Shown here piece after piece: positions 1 to 5,784 of a DNA stretch of 6,394 bases. The notes beneath the pieces are model-generated. The model did no database searches. It was given only the letters and a program-made list of their open reading frames with translations, and was not told the DNA's origin. The translations under genes were made by a program, and so were the position numbers. The stretch's first letter is position 1, and each line of letters opens with the position of its first letter. The DNA comes from CAYOXX01 sp964408025 (GTDB lineage Bacteria; Acidobacteriota; DATKUA01): positions 1-6,394 of the forward strand of contig CAYOXX010000122.1 in the NCBI GenBank assembly GCA_964408025.1, written 5' to 3'.

Positions 1-981
1 GCCGTCCAGTGTCCACTTGTCGCCCCGGAAGTCGGGCAGGTGCGAGTCGTCGAGCAGGTTGAGGTGCTGCGTCCAGCCGTTTACCAGCCCCAGCCGCTCC
101 ATCGTCTCCGCGGCCGCCCGGTACTCGCTGCGGACGAGCCGCCGCCGCAGCTCCGGCACCTCGTTGGCGCGCCAGCTCGGGTGGTACTGGCCCATCAGCG
201 AGACGGCGATGCGGCGGTCGATGGCGGCGATTGCCCGCAGGACTCCCTCTGTGTGGGCGAGGTTGTGTGGCAGCACCAGGTGGCGGACGATGAGCCCGCG
301 GCGGGCGATACCCTGCCTGTCGGTCTCCAGGGGCCCGACCTGGCGGAACATCTCGGCCACAGCGGCGCGGTTGACCTCTGGGTAATTGGGCAGCGTCGAG
401 AGTCGCCGGCCGGCCGCCTCTTCGCCGTACTTCATGTCGGGCAGGTAGATGTCGAAGACGTCGTCGAGCAGGCGGAGCACCTCGACCGAGTCGTAGCCGT
501 TGGAGTTGTAAACGAGCGGCAGGGCGAAGCCGCGCTCGACTGCCAGGTCGAGCGCCTCGACGATCTGGGGCAGGAAGTGGGCGGGAGTGACGAAGTTTAC
601 GTTGTGGCAGCCGCGCGACTGCAGCGCCAGGCAGGTGTCGGCCAGCTCGCCGACGGAGATCCGGCTGCCGTAGGCCTGCTGGCTGATGTCGTAGTTCTGG
701 CAGAAGACGCAGCGGCCGTTGCAGTAGGTGAGAAAGATCGTGCCGCTGCCGTTGAAGCCGCTCAGTACCGGCTCCTCGCCGCGGTGGGCGCAGGCGGAGC
801 TGTAGACCGCGTGGGCCGGAGCGTTGCAGAAGCCGGTTTCCCCCGCCTCGCGGTCGACGTTACACTCGTGGGGGCAAAGGCGGCAACTGCGCAACATCCC
901 CCGCAGGGCGGCCGCCCGGCGCTTCAGCTCGCCGCTGTGGTGGAGCCGCAGATAGGAGGGCCAGTCGTCAGCCATAACCAT
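1..981 (-). CDS. Radical SAM Fe-S protein of the PflX (COG1313) type, partial, C-terminus cut by the left edge
   Basis: Reading the minus strand from an ATG at 981 gives 327 codons without a stop, open to the window edge. Residues 87-94 read CNGRCVFC, the CxxxCxxC motif that binds the SAM-cleaving 4Fe-4S cluster, followed by QNYDISQ as in PflX-like proteins. Ahead of it is a second cysteine group, C33-x2-C36-P-x2-C40 then DR and G-x-C52, which is usual in this family and suggests an extra metal or Fe-S site. EEPVLSG (69-75) and later LPDMKY also fit. Family members resemble activases of pyruvate formate-lyase, which make a glycyl radical, but most PflX proteins have no proven substrate. No glycyl-radical enzyme gene is visible here. 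The start is uncertain: ATG codons at 981 and 975 are both in frame and neither has a clear ribosome binding site. It lies 89 nt downstream of the exported-protein gene on the same strand. The family call is firm; the substrate is unknown. Confidence 0.9.
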   Translation of the reverse strand, partial: MVMADDWPSYLRLHHSGELKRRAAALRGMLRSCRLCPHECNVDREAGETGFCNAPAHAVYSSACAHRGEEPVLSGFNGSGTIFLTYCNGRCVFCQNYDISQQAYGSRISVGELADTCLALQSRGCHNVNFVTPAHFLPQIVEALDLAVERGFALPLVYNSNGYDSVEVLRLLDDVFDIYLPDMKYGEEAAGRRLSTLPNYPEVNRAAVAEMFRQVGPLETDRQGIARRGLIVRHLVLPHNLAHTEGVLRAIAAIDRRIAVSLMGQYHPSWRANEVPELRRRLVRSEYRAAAETMERLGLVNGWTQHLNLLDDSHLPDFRGDKWTLDG

Positions 982-1011
982 ATTCTAACGCCTGAAGTCC
1001 ATACGGACCAC

Positions 1012-1040
1012 GGCCCCCGCGGGCACCGCCGTCGGGGGCC
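1012..1040 (-). terminator. GC-rich hairpin between the exported-protein gene and the radical SAM gene
   Basis: Perfect 8-bp arms GGCCCCCG (1012-1019) and CGGGGGCC (1033-1040) enclose a 13-nt loop, 30 nt beyond the minus-strand stop codon at 1071-1073. The position suits a transcript end or a barrier between the two minus-strand genes. There is no T-run after it on the minus strand, so it is not a textbook intrinsic terminator. It could instead be a weak or Rho-assisted terminator or an mRNA stability element. Confidence 0.4.
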
Positions 1041-1070
1041 TGTTCTCAGTCGTGTCTCGAAATCGCGGCG

Positions 1071-2177
1071 CTATTTGATCTTGACTTTCTTTTTGGCCGT
1101 GGTGGTTTTGCCGTTGGGGCCGGTCAGTGTGATGGTGAACTGGCCGGTGGTGCCAGCCGGGACGTCGAGCCAGACATCGGTGTACTTGGGGGCGTAGCTG
1201 TAGCGGGTGATGCACGGGCCGGCGGGGCTGACGCTGACCAGCGACCCCATGAGCAGGAAGCGGCCCTTGATGCGCACACGCGTGACCTGGCCCGCCTTGA
1301 TCGCTTTCGGCTTGGGCTTCTTGAGCTTCGGCTTTTTACACTTCTTGTCGTAGAAGAAGTAGAGGGTTGCGGTGGCCTCGGTGCCGTCGGTGAAGTCGAT
1401 GTGCAGCGACACGACGCCGTCGGCTATCGTGCCGGTGACGTCCGGCTCATCGCGGGCCGCGTTGCCGTCGAAGGTCAGCGCGCCGGTGTTGGGATTGTAC
1501 TGGGCCTCGCCGGTGACAGTGTAAGGTTTGGTGGGTTCGGCGGGGTCGAAGAGGAAGGCGGTGAAGGTGATCTCGGTCCCCTCGACCAGGACGCCGATCA
1601 TGACGTTGTTGGCCGCCGGCGGTGGGGCGCCTATTATCTGGCCGCTGCCGAGGTACTGGCCGCTGAGGTAGTCGCTCTGGTTGCACAGGTAGATCGTGCC
1701 GAGCCCTATCTTGCCGAGAAACGGGACCTGGATGTTGATGTCGATGCTGCTGCCGCCGCCCTTAACCGTGCCGTAGAACGGCCCGTCCAGCCCGAGGTCG
1801 GCCGACTTGTCGAGGTTGAACGATATCTCGCTGCCGTCGACCTGGCCCTGGATGACGTCGTACTGCCGGAGGATGATTTCGGTGTAGACGACTGGAGGGC
1901 TGGAGGATTCGGGCTCGCTGGGGACTACCAGGGCGCCGTAGAGTATGTTCGCGTTCTGGCCGAAGACGAAGTAGGTTGGCAGGTAGGCGTCGGTTGTGGC
2001 CGCCGGTCCCGGCGAGTCCAGTGGGGTCAGGTCGAGGAAGCCCATGTATGCCTTGCCGTGCAGATTCACCCCTGCGGGCGATGCTTCGCGATCCGCGGTT
2101 TTGTAATCGTCGGCCCAGACGAAGCCGGCCGGCAGCAGCAACAGGGCGACCATCGAGGCGAGTGCTTTGCGACCCAT
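1071..2177 (-). CDS. Exported beta-rich protein with C-terminal Ig-like (IPT/TIG-like) module, unknown function
   Basis: This gene encodes 368 aa. The ATG at 2177 is chosen because a strong GGAGGT sits 6 nt upstream and a signal peptide follows at once: basic n-region MGRK, hydrophobic ASMVALLLLPAGFV, and a VWA/DD cleavage site after residue 22. The mature part to about 278 is rich in Gly, Ser, Thr and alternating hydrophobic residues, with repeated short strands such as YGTVKGG, VTGEAQY and VTGTIADG. This suggests a secreted beta-sandwich or barrel. Residues 279-291 form a linker of Lys, Pro and one Cys (KCKKPKLKKPKPK). Residues 292-368 look like one Ig-like fold, with VRIKG, LDVPAGT and FTITLTGPNGK, ending in KKKVKIK. 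Such modules usually mediate binding at the cell surface. No catalytic motif or lipobox is visible. The ORF can be extended upstream to 2261, but that would place the ribosome binding site inside the gene. Export is well supported; the role is unknown. Confidence 0.85.
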   Translation of the reverse strand: MGRKALASMVALLLLPAGFVWADDYKTADREASPAGVNLHGKAYMGFLDLTPLDSPGPAATTDAYLPTYFVFGQNANILYGALVVPSEPESSSPPVVYTEIILRQYDVIQGQVDGSEISFNLDKSADLGLDGPFYGTVKGGGSSIDINIQVPFLGKIGLGTIYLCNQSDYLSGQYLGSGQIIGAPPPAANNVMIGVLVEGTEITFTAFLFDPAEPTKPYTVTGEAQYNPNTGALTFDGNAARDEPDVTGTIADGVVSLHIDFTDGTEATATLYFFYDKKCKKPKLKKPKPKAIKAGQVTRVRIKGRFLLMGSLVSVSPAGPCITRYSYAPKYTDVWLDVPAGTTGQFTITLTGPNGKTTTAKKKVKIK

Positions 2178-2183
2178 TTCAAT

Positions 2184-2189
2184 ACCTCC
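2184..2189 (-). promoter_or_regulatory. Strong ribosome binding site that fixes the start of the exported-protein gene
   Basis: The minus strand reads GGAGGT here, with a 6-nt spacer to the ATG at 2177. It rules in that ATG over the in-frame start at 2261. Confidence 0.8.
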
Positions 2190-2260
2190 GTTGATAGAAT
2201 CGATTCCCAAATCGGCGGAGAGTTGAAGAGGAGATCCTGCCTCCCCCGGCGAGCGAACCA

Positions 2261-2284
2261 AGAGGGGGCCTTGGAGCCCCCTCT
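2261..2284. repeat. Perfect 9-bp inverted repeat (hairpin) upstream of the exported-protein gene
   Basis: Arms AGAGGGGGC (2261-2269) and GCCCCCTCT (2276-2284) are separated by the 6-nt loop CTTGGA. It lies 84 nt before the minus-strand ATG, so if transcription starts in the AT-rich stretch beyond 2396 the hairpin would be in the mRNA leader. There is no T-run on either side, so a simple intrinsic terminator is unlikely. It could be a leader structure, an mRNA-stabilising stem or a protein-binding site. Confidence 0.6.
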
Positions 2285-2534
2285 ACGCTGCCAGTCTGCA
2301 ATAATGATGGCGGTTGCGGCGCCGGGAATCAAGTTCAGAAATCACGCGGAAGCGCGACGCGCTGCACCGCGCAAGCGAGCAACGCCGACATCGATCTAAT
2401 AAACATTTTCTCCGCCAAACAGTTCCACTTGCGATACGGAAAAAATTACACGTCTATTGAATCTTTCTATCATATCTCGGTGATTTAATCTAATCGCTGC
2501 GACCTAAGAGCGGTGTCACGCGATGAGGGCCTCG

Positions 2535-2564
2535 TTGACGCCCCGGCAGCGCCGGTGCTAGTCT
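2535..2564 (+). promoter_or_regulatory. Candidate sigma-70 type promoter of the three-gene cluster
   Basis: TTGACG (2535-2540) matches five of six bases of the -35 consensus. After an 18-nt spacer, TAGTCT (2559-2564) is a weaker -10 box, but it is preceded by TGC, an extended -10 element. Transcription would start near 2571, giving a leader of about 33 nt that contains the GAGGAGG site before the GTG at 2604. The spacing supports it; it has not been tested. Confidence 0.5.
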
Positions 2565-2591
2565 GGGACAGCTAATTTCGATCGCTTGCCA

Positions 2592-2598
2592 GAGGAGG
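2592..2598 (+). promoter_or_regulatory. Ribosome binding site that decides the GTG start at 2604
   Basis: GAGGAGG with a 5-nt spacer to GTG at 2604. A TTG at 2586 is in frame, but choosing it would put this strong site inside the coding region, so GTG is preferred. Confidence 0.75.
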
Positions 2599-2603
2599 CG
2601 CAC

Positions 2604-3143
2604 GTGGCCGCGAGGAGGATCGGCTATTTCACCTGCGTCGAGGTCGGCGGGCGCTACCTGGGCGCGCTGATGGTGACCGACGGCGCCGGCATCCCGCTGG
2701 AGTTCAAGTATACCGAGCCGATCAGGCCGACCCGCATCCAGGCGATCATCTACGGCGGCGCGCTGGAGCGCTACATAAAGATCGAGGTGATACGCGGCAA
2801 GCTGACCAAGTCGCTCGCGACGCGGCCGGAGCTGATCTTCGTCGACACTTCCGATCTCTCGCTCGTCGGGCTGTGCGAGGGGGTCCCGATGGTGGCGCTG
2901 CAGCGCGCCCGCATCCCGCACCTCGACCGGCCCGGCGACACGCGGCGCCCGAAGGAGAACGAGCTCATCGTGCAGGCGCAGGCGGGCAGCGACCCGCTGC
3001 GCCTGATCTTCGGTGCCGCCGACGGGGAGCAGCAGGATCGGGTGGCGGCGATGCTGGTGGAGCTCAGCGGCAGCATGGACCCTGCCGAGCCGCTCGAGCG
3101 CGTCGAGCAGGCGCTCCACGCCCTGCTGCGCGAGGAGGCGTAG
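2604..3143 (+). CDS. Conserved-looking protein of unknown function, 179 aa, first gene of the cluster
   Basis: I do not recognise this family by name. The protein has no signal peptide or membrane segment, so it is probably cytoplasmic. Residues 6-25 form short beta strands (IGYFTCVEVGGRYLG, then LMVTD). They lead into a sharply patterned block: PLEFKYTEPIRP at 31-42, RIQAIIYGG at 44-52, then LERYIKIEVI to 63. The density of Pro, Arg, Tyr and Gly there looks like a conserved core rather than filler. A second half follows with ELIFVDTSDL (76-85) and an Asp/Glu/Arg-rich helical tail (140-179). No known catalytic or nucleotide-binding motif is visible. The GTG start is supported by GAGGAGG five bases upstream. 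The stop is only 6 nt before the next gene, so the two are almost certainly co-transcribed and probably work together. Reality of the gene is firm; function is open. Confidence 0.85.
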   Translation: MAARRIGYFTCVEVGGRYLGALMVTDGAGIPLEFKYTEPIRPTRIQAIIYGGALERYIKIEVIRGKLTKSLATRPELIFVDTSDLSLVGLCEGVPMVALQRARIPHLDRPGDTRRPKENELIVQAQAGSDPLRLIFGAADGEQQDRVAAMLVELSGSMDPAEPLERVEQALHALLREEA

Positions 3144-3149
3144 CGGTCC

Positions 3150-3950
3150 GTGTTCCGCAAGTCCCGTCAGGTTCTGCGCAACGCCTGGCGCAGGCTGATC
3201 GAGGCGCTGCGCACAAGTTTCCTCGGGATAGACGTTTTCGAGGTGCGCTGCGCCATCGGCGCTCAGGCGCGCGGGATTCCGGTCGCCCCGACCTCTGCCA
3301 TCCACATCCTGCCACTGGTCCCGCCCGAGCCGGAGATCGGCCGCGTGGAGTTCAGCGCCGTTCTGCACGAGGTGGAGGCCGCGATCGAGGCGGATGTGGC
3401 GGTGAGCGAGGGCAACTCCGTGATCGAGGTGGGGGTGGTCGACCTGCCGTCGCCCGCCCTGGAGACCGAGGTGTGCAGCGCCGATGCGAGGCTGGGCGAG
3501 GCGCGGCTGCGGGAAGCCGATCCGAGCCTGGGGCCGGCGCGGAGCCGCGGCGTCGAACTACCGAAGACCACGGCCAGCGTGCTGCGCGGCCCGGACGCGC
3601 CGTCGACACGTGTGCGGGAGGGATTGAGTGCCGCTGCCTCGTTGCCTGTGCGGCGCAGCTCGCTCAGCTTCTTCAGCCTACCGGCGGACAGCAGGATTGG
3701 CTACTGGCACGAGCTCGTCAGCCAGGTGGGCAAGCAGGCCCGGGAGCTGGAGCTGATCGGCATCTTCCCCGCCGTGCCCAGAGCCGGCGTGCGGCGGATG
3801 GGGCTGAAGCCCGAGACCGGCCGGCTGAACTTCTGGCTCGACAGCGCGGCCCGCGGAGCGCAAGTCGGCACGATGATCGTGGCCCGCGAGCGCTCGAGCG
3901 GCAGATTCCTAAGGGTTTTCGACCGTAGACCGGATAGCCGGGCCTCGTGA
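3150..3950 (+). CDS. Unknown protein of 266 aa with basic N-terminal helix, second gene of the cluster
   Basis: The GTG start at 3150 lies 6 nt after the previous stop. Its likely ribosome binding site, GAGGAGG at 3132-3138, sits inside the end of the upstream gene, which points to translational coupling. Residues 1-24 form a strongly basic amphipathic helix (FRKSRQVLRNAWRRLIEALR), followed by a beta-looking segment (IDVFEVRCAIG, then AIHILPLVPP). The middle, about 66-165, is rich in Ala, Glu and Val and may be low-complexity or extended. The C-terminal part from about 173 looks folded again: SFFSLP, IGYWHELVSQVGKQARELELIGIFP, and GRLNFWLD. There is no signal peptide and no true membrane span; the basic helix could bind a membrane or nucleic acid. 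I recognise no family. The antisense and shifted frames here are also open, as is common in GC-rich DNA, but this frame is supported by its spacing and start signals. Confidence 0.75.
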   Translation: MFRKSRQVLRNAWRRLIEALRTSFLGIDVFEVRCAIGAQARGIPVAPTSAIHILPLVPPEPEIGRVEFSAVLHEVEAAIEADVAVSEGNSVIEVGVVDLPSPALETEVCSADARLGEARLREADPSLGPARSRGVELPKTTASVLRGPDAPSTRVREGLSAAASLPVRRSSLSFFSLPADSRIGYWHELVSQVGKQARELELIGIFPAVPRAGVRRMGLKPETGRLNFWLDSAARGAQVGTMIVARERSSGRFLRVFDRRPDSRAS

Positions 3951-3984
3951 GCCCGCCGTCCGCCGGCAGGGTGAGTATGAGTAG

Positions 3985-4329
3985 ATGATTACGCAAGAGG
4001 TGGTCTTCCTGTCGGCACTGATATTGGTGCTCTTCATCGTCTGGCTGGCACTGAAGCTCCACGTCAGGGTCCGGCGCACGCGCGCCAAGGAGATCAGGAA
4101 GCTGAACCTGGCCTCATACGTCACTTTCATTAACAACTACAAGCGCGGCGAGGAGGCCGAGGAGCGCGGCAGCCTTGCCGAGGCCTTGCGCTGCTACCGG
4201 CGGGCGCTGGAGAACCTGAAGGAGGACGTCGTGTCGGACGACCTGACGCGGGAGACCTCCTCCGAGCTGGAGGACAAGATCGCCGCCCTCGAGCAGCGCC
4301 GCCGCTCCTCCGGGTCGGGCGTGAACTGA
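3985..4329 (+). CDS. Small membrane-anchored protein with one TPR-like helical hairpin, 114 aa, third gene of the cluster
   Basis: ATG at 3985 directly follows an in-frame stop (TAG, 3982-3984), so it is the first possible start; AGGGTGAG at 3968-3975 is a fair ribosome binding site. Residues 6-25 are a hydrophobic span (VVFLSALILVLFIVWLALKL) followed by Arg/Lys-rich VRVRRTRAKEIRK, which predicts one membrane helix with the rest in the cytoplasm. Residues about 52-80 match a TPR-style helix pair: Y-x2-G-x2-A-x3-G-x2-x-EAL-x2-Y-x2-AL, then NLKED. The tail (90-114) is charged and probably coiled or disordered. It starts 34 nt after the previous gene on the same strand and may anchor or scaffold the two preceding products at the membrane. 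That role is inferred from order and topology only. Confidence 0.8.
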   Translation: MITQEVVFLSALILVLFIVWLALKLHVRVRRTRAKEIRKLNLASYVTFINNYKRGEEAEERGSLAEALRCYRRALENLKEDVVSDDLTRETSSELEDKIAALEQRRRSSGSGVN

Positions 4330-4346
4330 GTCTTCGCTCGCCCCCC

Positions 4347-5384
4347 CTATCCCGCCTCTACGGCTCTCCTGCGGGCGGCCAGGTCGGCCGCCGTTTCGAT
4401 GGCCGCCACGAGGCCGTCGGCCACCGCGGTCCCCCTGCCGGCGATGTCGAAGGCGACGCCGTGGGCCGGGCTGGTGCGCACGAACGGCAGTCCGAGGGTG
4501 ACGTTTACGGCGCCGTAGGGGGCGACCGCCTTGACCGGAATAAGGCCCTGGTCGTGGTACATGGCGATCACCAGGTCGTAGCTTCGGCGCGCCTGCGGCG
4601 TGAAGAGCGTGTCGGCCGGCAGGGGCCCGCGGATATCGATACCCCGGCGGCGGCAGTCCTCGACGGCGGGGGCGATTACGCGGAGCTCTTCGTCGCCGAA
4701 CATGCCGCCCTCGCCAGCGTGCGGGTTGAGACCGGCCACGGCCACACGCAGCCCGGTCATCCCGAAGCGCCCCAGCTCGCTGACGACGAATGAAATGAAG
4801 GAGGCCAGCGCCTCGCGTTCCATAGCTTCCAGGCAGTCGTGCAGCGATACGTGGACGGTGAAGAGCGCCACTCGGAACCCTCCACCCATGAAGATCATCT
4901 CGGTGCGCTTGACGCCGCAGGCGCCGCGCAGGAACTCGGTGTGCCCACCCGCCGGAAAGCGGGCGCCCGCCAGGCGCCACGATTCTTTAGAGACCGGCGC
5001 CGTGACTATCCCCTCAACCAGGCCCCGGCGCGCCAGCTCGAGCGCCCCCTCGAGGAAGCGCAGCGAGAGGCGCCCCGCAGCGGCCCCCGCAACGCCGCGC
5101 TCGATCGGCTCCTCATTCCCGCCGAGGTCGATGAAGTGGGCCGCGCCCGGAGTTACCGCGGCGGCCTCGGCGTCGAGGGGGAGCGGTGCGAACGGCAGCT
5201 CCTCGCCTGACCCGGCGGCGCGCAGGGCGGCGCCGTCGCCGATGAGGATGGGCGTGACGCCGGCGGGCGCCGCCGCGCCGGTAAGCGCCTGGAGACAGAT
5301 CTCCGGACCGATCCCCGCCGCGTCGCCCATGGTTACAGCGAGGGCAATGTGGGTGGTGGCGGAGGCGGTGTGCTGCTCAGTCAT
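4347..5384 (-). CDS. pdxA: 4-hydroxythreonine-4-phosphate dehydrogenase family protein (PdxA-like)
   Basis: This is a 345-aa cytoplasmic NAD-dependent enzyme of the PdxA family, which oxidises 4-phosphohydroxy-L-threonine in the DXP-dependent vitamin B6 pathway. Counting from ATG 5384, the hallmarks appear in order: TMGDAAGIGPE (18-28); TAPVSKE (128-134) with the active-site Lys; GHTEFL (147-152); and the three metal-binding His at 178 (TVHVSLHD), 222 (LNPHAGEGG) and 277 (MYHDQGL). GLPFVRTSPAHGVAFDIAG near the C-terminus completes the substrate and cofactor site. Length is typical. GDAAG replaces the commoner GDPAG, a variant also compatible with PdxA2-type enzymes acting on threonate or erythronate phosphate; no partner sugar-acid kinase gene is seen here, so the classic assignment is kept with caution. 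A GTG at 5390 is an alternative start. Neither start has a ribosome binding site, and the upstream stop is about 30 nt away, which suggests translational coupling to the Hfq-like gene. Confidence 0.92.
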   Translation of the reverse strand: MTEQHTASATTHIALAVTMGDAAGIGPEICLQALTGAAAPAGVTPILIGDGAALRAAGSGEELPFAPLPLDAEAAAVTPGAAHFIDLGGNEEPIERGVAGAAAGRLSLRFLEGALELARRGLVEGIVTAPVSKESWRLAGARFPAGGHTEFLRGACGVKRTEMIFMGGGFRVALFTVHVSLHDCLEAMEREALASFISFVVSELGRFGMTGLRVAVAGLNPHAGEGGMFGDEELRVIAPAVEDCRRRGIDIRGPLPADTLFTPQARRSYDLVIAMYHDQGLIPVKAVAPYGAVNVTLGLPFVRTSPAHGVAFDIAGRGTAVADGLVAAIETAADLAARRRAVEAG

Positions 5385-5414
5385 CAGCACAAGAGCGCAG
5401 CGGGCGGGCGCGTT

Positions 5415-5753
5415 CTAACCGCGCCTGTCGCGCTCCTTGTACATGTACTTGATGTGGCGCTTCATCACGAGCATGTTCGGCTCGCGCATACGGTTCACCT
5501 TGATGCAGTCGCGGTCGTACCACTCTATGATACCGCGCAGCTGCTCGCCGTCATTGAGGACGATAACCATCGGCGTCTTGCCGGCCATCTGCTTCAGGTA
5601 GTAGAAGTTCTCGGCGTTGGTCTGCGCTGGGGGGACCTGCTTGCGGCCGGTCGCTGCGGGCGCCGTGAGAGTGGTGAGCTTGCTCTTGAGAGCCTTGGAG
5701 CCCGCACGGGATTTCATCTCAGCGAGACGAGGGCGGATAAGCTTCCGGGCCAT
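5415..5753 (-). CDS. Hfq-like (Sm-fold) RNA-binding protein with basic N-terminal tail, 112 aa
   Basis: Residues 46-107 read as an Sm/Hfq core: NAENFYYLKQM helix, then KTPMVIVLNDGEQLRGIIEWYD (Sm1-like strands) and IKVNR ... LVMKRHIKYMYKE (Sm2-like strands, in place of the classic YKHAIST). Hfq forms hexameric rings that bind small RNAs and mRNAs. Compared with classic Hfq of about 70-100 aa with the core at the N-terminus, this protein carries about 45 residues in front. They are rich in Lys, Arg, Ala and Thr (MARKLIRPRLAEMKSRAGSK) and probably flexible and RNA-binding. The QDxxLN proximal-face motif is absent. Start choice: GGAG at 5760-5763 stands 6 nt before ATG 5753; ATG 5756 is nearly as good. 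The frame stays open to 5846, but that extension is Pro-rich and has no such signal. It is followed about 30 nt later by the pdxA-like gene on the same strand. The fold assignment is good; hexamer and sRNA function are inferred. Confidence 0.8.
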   Translation of the reverse strand: MARKLIRPRLAEMKSRAGSKALKSKLTTLTAPAATGRKQVPPAQTNAENFYYLKQMAGKTPMVIVLNDGEQLRGIIEWYDRDCIKVNRMREPNMLVMKRHIKYMYKERDRRG

Positions 5754-5770
5754 CATTCTCTCCATGCCGT

Positions 5771-5784
5771 CCGAGCCGGCTCGG
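5771..5784. repeat. Perfect 14-bp palindrome just upstream of the Hfq-like gene
   Basis: CCGAGCCGGCTCGG is its own reverse complement. It ends 17 nt before the ATG at 5753 and 7 nt before the GGAGAG element, so it could be an operator or fold in the mRNA next to the ribosome binding site. Short GC palindromes also occur by chance in GC-rich DNA. Confidence 0.45.

Larger units (their letters stand above)
2178..2603. other. 426-nt intergenic region between divergent genes
   Basis: This is the shared upstream region of the exported-protein gene (minus) and the three-gene cluster (plus). It contains the GGAGGT site and a 9-bp hairpin near the minus-strand gene. Around 2396-2500 there is an AT-rich stretch that contrasts with the GC-rich surroundings. 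Near the plus-strand gene are a plausible promoter and a GAGGAGG site. I found no convincing gene in it: the open frames crossing it on both strands lie antisense to real genes. The minus-strand promoter is presumably in the AT-rich part, but I could not pick convincing -35 and -10 boxes there. Confidence 0.6.

Noticed and set aside
40..1197. Long plus-strand open frame (385 codons)
   Set aside because: It lies antisense to the radical SAM gene, which has clear Fe-S motifs, and its translation is Val/Ala/Asp-rich with no domain.
2178..2261. In-frame upstream extension of the exported protein to a start at 2261
   Set aside because: It would put 28 residues before the signal peptide and bury the GGAGGT site within the gene.
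1401..2399. Long plus-strand open frame (332 codons)
   Set aside because: It is antisense to the exported-protein gene, which has a signal peptide and strong ribosome binding site; the frame shows only GC-rich composition.
2401..2480. Possible promoters on either strand in the AT-rich stretch, including a GGAAC that could be an ECF-type -35 box
   Set aside because: No pair of boxes had both a good match and the right spacing; the matches are what AT-rich DNA gives by chance.
2490..3368. Minus-strand open frame (292 codons) across the first cluster gene
   Set aside because: The plus-strand gene has a good promoter, GAGGAGG site and a patterned core; the antisense product is rich in Arg, Ala and Leu without motifs.
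2873..3928. Plus-strand frame shifted against the first two cluster genes (351 codons)
   Set aside because: Its translation is almost all Arg, Ala, Gly and Pro, typical of a wrong frame in GC-rich DNA, and it bridges two genes with their own start signals.
4114..4980. Minus-strand open frame overlapping both the 114-aa gene and the pdxA-like gene (288 codons)
   Set aside because: It is out of frame with the pdxA-like gene and its sequence is Arg/Gly/Pro-rich with no recognisable domain.
4600..5418. Plus-strand open frame antisense to the pdxA-like gene (272 codons)
   Set aside because: The minus strand carries all PdxA motifs; this frame is Ser/Pro/Arg-rich and shows none.
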